Shown piece after piece: positions 58,211 to 64,000 of a DNA stretch of 64,000 bases; the first letter of the stretch is position 1; each line of letters begins with the position of its first letter. The notes beneath the pieces are model-generated. The model was given only the letters and a program-made list of their open reading frames with translations. It had not been told where the DNA came from and did not search any database. The translations under genes and the position numbers were made by a program. The DNA is taken from contig NZ_CP015225.1 of NCBI RefSeq assembly GCF_001623525.1, positions 4,352,501-4,416,500 of the forward strand, written 5' to 3'. Source of the DNA: Pseudomonas fluorescens. Lineage in GTDB: Bacteria > Pseudomonadota > Gammaproteobacteria > Pseudomonadales > Pseudomonadaceae.

Positions 58211-60115
58211 ATGTTCCGATGGCTAGGTAATGTAGGCGTTAATCGCAAACTCGGTTTCGGCTTCGGCCTGGTGCTGTTCCTGACCGTGATAATCGCCTTC
58301 ACGGGCTGGACCGGCCTGGGTAACGTCATCAGCCGTGGCGACAAACTGGGGTTCATCGCCAGCCTGAACGATTTGACCAAGGACTTGCGCCTGGCACGCA
58401 TGAACTACGACACCTCGCGGGGCGAGAATGGCCCCCAACAAGTCAACGACCTGATTGGCAAACTCGACGCCGGGCTGAAAACCGCCCGCCAACAGATCGA
58501 ACAACCGGCCGATGCCGCACTGATCGATAAACAATTGGCCGCCGTGGCCGAGTACAAAAAAGCCTTCGCCGAGATGACACGCGCTACCGCCAGCCGAGAA
58601 GATGCCCGCAGCAAACTCGGTGCCAGTGCAGACAATGCCGTGGCTCGCGTCGCTGAAGTAGAAAAGTCGTTGCTGCAAGGCGACAGCGTCGCCCAGTTCA
58701 ACAACGCTGTGACCCTGAGCAAGGCGATCCAGCAAGCACGCTATCAAGTTCGCGGTTATACCTACAGCGGCAAGAACGAAGCCCAGCAACCGGCCCTTGA
58801 GGCCATCGACAATGTCCTCAAGCTTCTCGCACGCTTGCCAGAGCAGTTACCCGAAGAACATGCCGTCAACCTGCAACAGGCCAACGACTCGATCAATGTC
58901 TATCGCGCAGCGGTCAGCCAGTTCCGCGACTCCCAGATCGACAACGCCGCCGCACTCAAGCGCATGGCAGAGCAAGGCGACGTATTGATCGACGCCAGCC
59001 AAAAACTGACGGTCTCCCAGACCGCTGTGCGCGACCTTGATGCCGCCAAGGCCAAGACCTTCCTGGTCTCGGCTGCCGTACTGGCCCTGTTGTTCGGTGT
59101 CATCGCCGCCCTGGTCATCACCCGGCAGATCGTCGGTCCTCTGGGCCAGACCCTCAAAATCGCCGAACGCGTGGCTGCCGGCGACCTGACCCACAACCTC
59201 ACTTCCGAGCGCCGCGACGAACTGGGCCAGCTACAGCGCGCCATGCAGAACATGACCGTGGGCCTGCGGCAATTGATCGGCGGCATCAGCGAAGGCGTCA
59301 CGCAAATCGCCAGCGCCGCCGAACAACTATCGGCCGTTACCGTACAGACCAGCGCCGGGGTCAACAGCCAGAAAGCGGAAACCGACCAGGTCGCCACCGC
59401 CATGCACGAAATGACCGCCACGGTGCAGGAAGTGGCCAGCAATGCCGAAGAGGCTTCCGAAGCGGCCGTCGCCGCCGATGCCCAGGCACGCGAAGGCGAT
59501 AAAGTCGTCGGCGAAGCGATTGCCCAGATCGAGCGCCTGGCACTCGAAGTGGGTAATTCCACCACCGCCATGGGCGAGCTGAAGCGAGAAAGCGACAAGA
59601 TCGGCAGTGTGCTGGATGTGATCAAGTCCGTCGCCCAGCAAACCAACCTGCTGGCCCTCAACGCCGCCATCGAAGCGGCCCGGGCCGGTGAAGCCGGGCG
59701 TGGGTTTGCGGTGGTCGCCGATGAAGTCCGCAGCCTGGCCCAGCGCACCCAGAAGTCCACTGAAGAGATCGAGGAACTGATCCTTGGCCTGCAGTCGGGC
59801 ACTGAGCAGGTCGCGGCGACCTTGGACAACAGCCGCAGCCTGACCGACAGCAGCGTCGAGCTGACCCGTCGTGCCGGTGCGTCGCTGGAAAACATCACAC
59901 GTACCGTCTCGGCGATCCAGGCGATGAATCAGCAGATCGCCGCTGCGGCTGAGCAGCAGAGTGCTGTGGCTGAGGAGATCAACCGTAGCGTACTGAATGT
60001 GCGTGATGTGTCAGAGCAAACGGCGTCATCCAGTGAGGAGACTGCCGCTTCGAGTGCTGAATTGGCGCGCTTGGGGGTGCATTTGCAGACGTTGGTGGGG
60101 CGGTTCCGGGTTTGA
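58211..60115 (+). CDS. Methyl-accepting chemotaxis protein with HBM-type sensor (tandem paralogue)
   Basis: Chemoreceptor of 634 residues with the same architecture as the preceding gene: TM1 near 15-35, helical sensor with [18 protein letters not shown]2 ([21 protein letters not shown]), HAMP and a signalling domain almost identical to its neighbour. The sensor domains differ much more (for example [21 protein letters not shown] against [21 protein letters not shown]), suggesting different or shifted ligands. An IS4 element begins 18 bp after its stop, but the conserved C-terminus [10 protein letters not shown] is intact. Confidence 0.9.
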   Translation: MFRWLGNVGVNRKLGFGFGLVLFLTVIIAFTGWTGLGNVISRGDKLGFIASLNDLTKDLRLARMNYDTSRGENGPQQVNDLIGKLDAGLKTARQQIEQPADAALIDKQLAAVAEYKKAFAEMTRATASREDARSKLGASADNAVARVAEVEKSLLQGDSVAQFNNAVTLSKAIQQARYQVRGYTYSGKNEAQQPALEAIDNVLKLLARLPEQLPEEHAVNLQQANDSINVYRAAVSQFRDSQIDNAAALKRMAEQGDVLIDASQKLTVSQTAVRDLDAAKAKTFLVSAAVLALLFGVIAALVITRQIVGPLGQTLKIAERVAAGDLTHNLTSERRDELGQLQRAMQNMTVGLRQLIGGISEGVTQIASAAEQLSAVTVQTSAGVNSQKAETDQVATAMHEMTATVQEVASNAEEASEAAVAADAQAREGDKVVGEAIAQIERLALEVGNSTTAMGELKRESDKIGSVLDVIKSVAQQTNLLALNAAIEAARAGEAGRGFAVVADEVRSLAQRTQKSTEEIEELILGLQSGTEQVAATLDNSRSLTDSSVELTRRAGASLENITRTVSAIQAMNQQIAAAAEQQSAVAEEINRSVLNVRDVSEQTASSSEETAASSAELARLGVHLQTLVGRFRV

Positions 60116-61559
60116 TGCGTTTGACTTGGGTCTTGTGTGTATATCCATTTTTTGGGTAACGGCGGCTTATGGTTCCGCTCTTACAGCCAGCCCTTTCAAG
60201 GTCTTTTGGCTTTAGCTGCCTTGAGCACCCGATCCGTTGACACATGGGCATTCGCAGCTTTGCCTTCAAGCCACTCCTTTGACTGGGCACTTTCGGGCCT
60301 CGTTTGCTCTTGGCGACCGCTTTGGGCTGGATATTTCGAGCGAGTGCAAGCAGGTACTGAGTCAGTCCGGCAGCGGGGATCAGGATACATAGATATTCTG
60401 GCAAGGCTATTTGCATCCCCTCGTAACTGCTGCGTACCTGTACCGCTAGGTGAAAAATCGATGCTTCCCAATCATCGGGCAGGTTCTGGCGATGAGCCTG
60501 CTCGACGCTGCGTTTGAGCACGGACAGAACGTTGTAAGCCAACACGGCCGACGCAAATCCCAACAGGGCTGCTTTAGGGTTGCCCAAGGTTTCGATTTCA
60601 CTGTCCAACACCGCTTCCAGGCGCTGGAACATCCCTTCGATGCTCCAGCGACGGCGGTACAAATCGGCGATTTGCTCAGCACTGATGGAGTCGGGCAAGT
60701 TGCTCCAGAACAGCAGCGTGGCATCGCCGGATTCGGTGGGGGTTTGCAGGTTCAGTTCGACTCGCCGCCACTGGCGTCCACCTTTTACTTCAATGATTTG
60801 CTCGCGCACGCTGCCTGCCGCGACCGCGACAGGCCCCTGCCAGTCGCTTTCCTTAAGCAGGCGTGGATGTTTGCTCTGTTCGCGAATGATGAACGAGCCC
60901 CCGGTGTCTTCGCAGGCCTCCATGACCGGGAGCGTGCAGTAGAGTCGATCAGCCATCCACAGTTGCCCCGCACTGGCCTTTTCCAGCAACGGCAGCACGC
61001 TGACGCGTTCGCTGGCATAGGCATCTTCACAAGGCTGAAGATCAACGACCTGGTCCAGATCGGGGTCGTAAACCACAACGGAAAAACCAGGCCGGGCGGC
61101 GCCCCGTTCACGGCGCAAAGCGCCCAGACGCTTTTCGCTGGAAGGCAGGTGGTTACCGTCAACGACCCGTAGTTGCCAGCCAGGCAAAATGGCTGAGTGC
61201 CCCAGTTCTTTTATCGTTGGTACCAAGCGCTCTGCGCTGCCGGTGACCAGGGCGCGCAGTAGCGCAGGCTCTGTACGACTGACCTTGTCATACAGCGCCG
61301 CCAAGCTGACAGGAAGATCTTCCATCTGCCGCGCGGCGGCATGCAGCGAAGGTCGCAAGCCCAATGAAACAAGGGACATCAGTTCAACGATGGTTGAAAA
61401 CAAAAGCTCACGTGGGTACTGCCGCTGACGGTGCTCTTCGAACACCTGATCGATCCATTCAGCAGGAACAGCCTGTTCCAATACCACTCTGGTCATGACA
61501 CTGGCCGGTGCTTTTTTCTCAAACCGCGCTAGAACTTCTGCCCACACTGCTTTCGTCAC
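59979..61559 (-). CDS. IS4-family transposase, C-terminus frameshifted
   Basis: DDE transposase of the IS4 family. Catalytic regions are [10 protein letters not shown] (first Asp), LWMADRLYC (second Asp) and the [15 protein letters not shown] signature (Glu). The open frame gives 526 residues and overruns the end of the IS, reading antisense into the chemoreceptor gene. Around 60280-60285 an alternative frame gives [31 protein letters not shown] with a stop at 60196-60198 inside the left repeat. That ending, with its HVST motif, looks like the genuine family C-terminus, so one base has probably been lost near KRGPK. All catalytic residues precede the shift. Confidence 0.8.
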   Translation of the reverse strand: MTKAVWAEVLARFEKKAPASVMTRVVLEQAVPAEWIDQVFEEHRQRQYPRELLFSTIVELMSLVSLGLRPSLHAAARQMEDLPVSLAALYDKVSRTEPALLRALVTGSAERLVPTIKELGHSAILPGWQLRVVDGNHLPSSEKRLGALRRERGAARPGFSVVVYDPDLDQVVDLQPCEDAYASERVSVLPLLEKASAGQLWMADRLYCTLPVMEACEDTGGSFIIREQSKHPRLLKESDWQGPVAVAAGSVREQIIEVKGGRQWRRVELNLQTPTESGDATLLFWSNLPDSISAEQIADLYRRRWSIEGMFQRLEAVLDSEIETLGNPKAALLGFASAVLAYNVLSVLKRSVEQAHRQNLPDDWEASIFHLAVQVRSSYEGMQIALPEYLCILIPAAGLTQYLLALARNIQPKAVAKSKRGPKVPSQRSGLKAKLRMPMCQRIGCSRQLKPKDLERAGCKSGTISRRYPKNGYTHKTQVKRIKPGTAPPTSANAPPSAPIQHSKRQSPHWMTPFALTHHAHSVRYG

Positions 61560-61659
61560 CCTGACTGGTTTTGGGGGATTTTATCAAAGACCTTGAAAGG
61601 GCTGGCTGTAAGAGCGGAACCGTAAGCAGCCGTTACCTAAATAACGGATATACATACAA
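60133..61659 (-). mobile_element. IS4-family insertion sequence with long terminal inverted repeats
   Basis: An element of about 1527 bp bounded by 74-bp imperfect inverted repeats, 60133-60206 and 61586-61659, that agree at 68 of 74 positions. The inner 36 bases (from ggttccgctcttacagccag inward) are perfect. The outer ends begin ttgtRtgtatatcc. It encodes one transposase on the minus strand. No clear target-site duplication is visible at the deduced ends. Inserted between the second chemoreceptor and the DUF6124-type gene. Confidence 0.88.
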
Positions 61660-61689
61660 AAATACCTGAGCCCCACAATCCGTCATCCC

Positions 61690-61707
61690 AAGGCTACGGA
61701 GCCTTGC
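61690..61707. other. Small hairpin between the IS and the DUF6124 leader
   Basis: caaggct / agccttg with a 4-nt loop. No U-run follows on either strand, so it is not a convincing terminator. Confidence 0.4.
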
Positions 61708-61741
61708 GCCATTGCCTACAACTACGCCAGAATCCGCCGGC

Positions 61742-61770
61742 TTGTGCGCCTTGCCCCCGGGCTCTAACGT
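61742..61770 (+). promoter_or_regulatory. Weak candidate promoter of the DUF6124-type gene
   Basis: TTGTGC, 17 bp, TAACGT. The -10 is poor, but the spacing is right and transcription would begin just before the structured leader. Confidence 0.3.
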
Positions 61771-61774
61771 TTGC

Positions 61775-61973
61775 AGGTCGCTGTCAGTTCAGCGATCGGG
61801 TTTAGCAGCTCGGCACAATATCAAGGCACGCAGGTCCGCTTTATGGCGGCTGTGCGTGGGGCACTTCGGTGCGCCGGGTTCCTTGATTCCTGGTCTGCTA
61901 ACCCGCGCACAGTCGCCACCCTTTTCGTTTAGCAGCGATGTCTGGCGGCTCCATCAATCAAGGAGCGTCAACC
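61775..61973 (+). promoter_or_regulatory. Structured 5' leader with SD-complementary hairpin loop (candidate cis-regulatory RNA)
   Basis: Hairpin P0 is tcgctg / cagcga (61778-61783 / 61790-61795). A 17-bp helix P1 pairs 61844-61860 with 61902-61918 (two G-U pairs). Inside P1 sit a UUCG-capped hairpin P2 (61861-61872) and hairpin P3 (ccggg 61874-61878 / cctgg 61889-61893). The P3 loop tccttgatt (61880-61888) is perfectly complementary to aatcaagga at 61956-61964, which carries the ribosome site of the gene starting at 61974. The loop can also pair over 7 nt with atcaagg at 61820-61826. The motif gtttagcagc occurs at 61800-61809 and again at 61927-61936, and both can pair with ctgcta at 61895-61900. 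This reads as an RNA switch; the ligand or signal is unknown. Confidence 0.65.
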
Positions 61974-62315
61974 ATGTTCAAGGCCACACCCAACCCACCA
62001 GAACCCGAAACCGACCCCAAGAAACTCCAGGAAGCCACCGACCGCGCGCTCGATTACTACCTGAAGCCCAAACAGCCCAACCCCGAAGAAAAACAGCCAT
62101 CGGGCCAGCTCTTCACCATCGTGGACGGCATCGACACTGAAAGCCTGTTGGCCAACCTCAGCGAAAACCTGGCCTCAGCCGACGCCATGGTCAGTGACCT
62201 TGCGTTCGACCTGGAAGGCTCGCGACGCCACATCGCCCTTGGTATTCAGCAACTGATCGAGCTGAGTGCTTTGTTGGCGAATCGGGCGCTGGACAACGTC
62301 AACATACAACCCTAA
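61974..62315 (+). CDS. DUF6124-type small protein
   Basis: A 113-residue acidic protein starting MFKATPNPPEPETDPKKLQEATDRALDYYL, a pattern I recognise from a Pseudomonas-restricted family often labelled DUF6124 or DUF3077. It has a disordered Pro/Lys/Glu-rich N-terminal third, then two predicted helices (DTESLLANLSENLASADAMVSDLAFDLEGS and HIALGIQQLIELSALLANRALD). There is no signal peptide or membrane segment. The ATG at 61974 follows AAGGAG. Function unknown; the structured leader implies regulated translation. Confidence 0.8.
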   Translation: MFKATPNPPEPETDPKKLQEATDRALDYYLKPKQPNPEEKQPSGQLFTIVDGIDTESLLANLSENLASADAMVSDLAFDLEGSRRHIALGIQQLIELSALLANRALDNVNIQP

Positions 62316-62328
62316 CCGCACCACGAAA

Positions 62329-62424
62329 TGTGGCGAGGGAGCTTGCTCCCGCTGGGTGGCGCAGCCGCCCCCGCTTTTTGGCGTCCGCTGCGCGGCCGAG
62401 CGGGAGCAAGCTCCCTCGCCACAG
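62329..62424. repeat. REP doublet, family A
   Basis: Arms tgtggcgagggagcttgctc and gagcaagctccctcgccaca flank about 55 bp between the DUF6124-type gene and opgH. Confidence 0.85.
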
Positions 62425-62475
62425 GTGTTAACCCTGTCCCCGGACCAAACAGTCGTGTTCACAACAGCGCCCAAC

Positions 62476-62511
62476 AAAAAGCCCCGCTTCCTTTCAGAAG
62501 CGGGGCTTTTT
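62476..62511. terminator. Bidirectional terminator between DUF6124-type gene and opgH
   Basis: A perfect 15-bp stem (aaaaagccccgcttc / gaagcggggcttttt) with a 6-nt loop has T-runs on both strands and serves both convergent genes. Confidence 0.92.
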
Positions 62512-62516
62512 GCGTA

Positions 62517-64000
62517 TCAGGCCACTTGAGGCTGCACGCTCACCGGCTGTAGCGGTAGCAGCGGTGCATGAGGATCGGCCTTGACCGACTCACGCCACGC
62601 CGCCAGCCACTCGGGATGCCCCTCGCTCCAGACCTGCTCATGCAGGCGGGACAAGGCCACCGGGTCGCTCAGCAGAGCCAGTCGCTCGGCGTTGCTGAGA
62701 CCGGCCGGGCCGGTCTTCAAGGCGTGACGAACGCGTTCGACCCGCAGCCATTCGATCGGCTCGGCCTTGCCGTGACGCGAGGTTGCCAACGCATACGCCA
62801 AGGCGTTCTGTTGTGGATCGACCACCGCCCGGATGAAACCGTCTTTGAGCGCATGCCAACGGTTTTCATGGGTGTACTGGTCCGTCGACAGCAGTTCCTG
62901 TGGCGGTGCGTATTCCTCAGGGATCAGGAACAGGCTTTCATCGCGGGACTTCAAGCCCAGGCCCACGCGGCTGGAAATCACCGATACCGGAATCGACAGC
63001 ATCAGCGAGCCGACAATCGGCACCAGCCACCACAGGAAGCTCGGGTTCAGCCAGATCACCAGCAAGGCCCAGAAGAAGCCCAGCAAGGTTTGCGGACCGT
63101 GGCGCTTGACCGCTTCGCTCCATGGCGTGGAGTCGTCGTCACGTTGTGGCGAGTTCCAGGTTGCAGCCCAGCCCAGGAATGCGGCAAGCACGAAACGGGT
63201 GTGGAAAATCATCCGCACTGGCGCCAGCAGCATGGAGAACAGCATCTCCAGGAGCATCGACAGCGTCACCTTGAACTTGCCACCGAACTCCTTCGCACCC
63301 TTGGCCCAGATCAGCACGATACTCAGCAACTTGGGTAGGAACAGCAGCACGATGGTGGTGGAGAACAGGGCGATGGCTTTTTCCGGGTGCCATTGTGGCC
63401 ACAACGGATAGAGCTGACGCGGCTCGAGGAAGTACTGCGGCTCCATCAGCGTGTTCACCGCCAACAACGCAGTGGACAGCACCAGGAAGAAGAACCACAG
63501 CGGCGCCGACAGGTAGGACATCACGCCAGTCAGGAACACCGCACGGTGCACCGGGTGCATGCCCTTGACCAGGAACAGCCGGAAGTTCATCAGGTTGCCG
63601 TGGCACCAGCGACGGTCACGCTTGAGTTCGTCCAGCAGGTTCGGCGGCAGTTCTTCGTAGCTGCCCGGCAGGTCATAGGCAATCCACACGCCCCAGCCGG
63701 CACGGCGCATCAGCGCCGCTTCGACGAAGTCGTGGGACAGGATGGCACCGGCGAACGCGCCTTTACCGGGCAGCGGCGCCAGCGCGCAGTGCTCGATGAA
63801 CGGCTTCATGCGAATGATCGCGTTGTGGCCCCAGTAGTGGGATTCACCCAACTGCCAGAAGTGCAGGCCGGCGGTGAACAGCGGGCCGTACACCCGGGTG
63901 GCGAACTGCTGCATGCGCGCATACAGCGTGTCCATGCCCGAGGCACGTGGCGCGGTCTGGATGATGCCAGCGTCCGGCGTGGCTTCCATCAGGCGCACCA
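62517..64000 (-). CDS. opgH: Glucans biosynthesis glucosyltransferase H, C-terminal part
   Basis: Inner-membrane GT2 glucosyltransferase that builds the beta-1,2 backbone of osmoregulated periplasmic glucans. The window holds roughly the C-terminal 494 residues; the start lies beyond the end. Visible are the GT2 segment ([41 protein letters not shown]), the RxxRW motif ([14 protein letters not shown]), and several membrane helices such as [22 protein letters not shown] and [23 protein letters not shown]. The gene normally follows opgG. Confidence 0.94.
   Translation of the reverse strand, partial: VRLMEATPDAGIIQTAPRASGMDTLYARMQQFATRVYGPLFTAGLHFWQLGESHYWGHNAIIRMKPFIEHCALAPLPGKGAFAGAILSHDFVEAALMRRAGWGVWIAYDLPGSYEELPPNLLDELKRDRRWCHGNLMNFRLFLVKGMHPVHRAVFLTGVMSYLSAPLWFFFLVLSTALLAVNTLMEPQYFLEPRQLYPLWPQWHPEKAIALFSTTIVLLFLPKLLSIVLIWAKGAKEFGGKFKVTLSMLLEMLFSMLLAPVRMIFHTRFVLAAFLGWAATWNSPQRDDDSTPWSEAVKRHGPQTLLGFFWALLVIWLNPSFLWWLVPIVGSLMLSIPVSVISSRVGLGLKSRDESLFLIPEEYAPPQELLSTDQYTHENRWHALKDGFIRAVVDPQQNALAYALATSRHGKAEPIEWLRVERVRHALKTGPAGLSNAERLALLSDPVALSRLHEQVWSEGHPEWLAAWRESVKADPHAPLLPLQPVSVQPQVA

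Noticed and set aside
60116..61670. Target-site duplication flanking the IS4 element
   Set aside because: I compared the bases outside both ends (tgggtc on the left, aaatacctga on the right) and see no matching direct repeat, so none is reported.
61690..61707. Hairpin caaggct / agccttg as a terminator
   Set aside because: No U-run follows on either strand and no gene ends immediately upstream apart from the IS.

Overview
The window is a chromosomal segment of a Pseudomonas, most likely of the P. fluorescens complex. Proteins read like Pseudomonas orthologues throughout, the DNA is GC-rich, and intergenic gaps carry REP-type palindromes typical of that group. From memory of P. aeruginosa PAO1, the order hemE, gltDB, SPOR-ATPase, aroBK, pilQPONM, ponA, malic enzyme, nuclease, rpmE, priA, argS, SPOR protein, hslVU, DUF971 protein, phaC1-Z-C2-D, phaFI, ubiEJB, hisIE, tatABC, rsmE, chemoreceptor, opgH is the conserved core order. 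Departures from it mark accessory DNA.

Layout. 1-1.2 kb: 3' part of an MFS exporter. 1.4-12.9 kb (minus strand): an accessory block that starts with a chitin-type lytic polysaccharide monooxygenase (LPMO), then a cytochrome b561, then a complete type II secretion set gspC-M with overlapping genes. 13.2-20.5 kb: hemE and glutamate synthase gltBD. 20.7-29.0 kb: SPOR-ATPase, aroB, aroK and the type IV pilus operon pilMNOPQ, all minus strand. 29.2-41.8 kb: PBP1A (plus), malic enzyme, thermonuclease-like protein and rpmE (minus), then priA, argS, SPOR protein, hslV and hslU (plus). 42-49.8 kb: DUF971 protein and the medium-chain-length polyhydroxyalkanoate cluster phaC1-phaZ-phaC2-phaD facing phaI-phaF and a small PHA-granule protein. 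49.9-56 kb: ubiE-ubiJ-ubiB and hisI-hisE-tatA-tatB-tatC-rsmE. 56-60.1 kb: two tandem HBM-type chemoreceptors. 60.1-61.7 kb: an IS4-family insertion sequence. 61.7-62.3 kb: a small DUF6124-type gene behind a highly structured leader. The window ends inside opgH.

How the genes work together. The LPMO with its N-terminal copper histidine is a natural substrate of the co-encoded secretion machine, and the b561 may serve redox balance or electron supply (inference). The pha cluster contains synthases, depolymerase, regulator and phasins for carbon storage; a sequence fitting an RpoN (-24/-12) promoter precedes phaC1. The ubi and tat genes supply quinone and folded-protein export.

The most interesting unexplained structure is the leader of the DUF6124-type gene (about 61770-61973). 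A 17-bp helix closes a three-way junction; one of its hairpin loops is perfectly complementary over 9 nt to the gene's own Shine-Dalgarno region and over 7 nt to an upstream decoy. This is the layout of a translational RNA switch.
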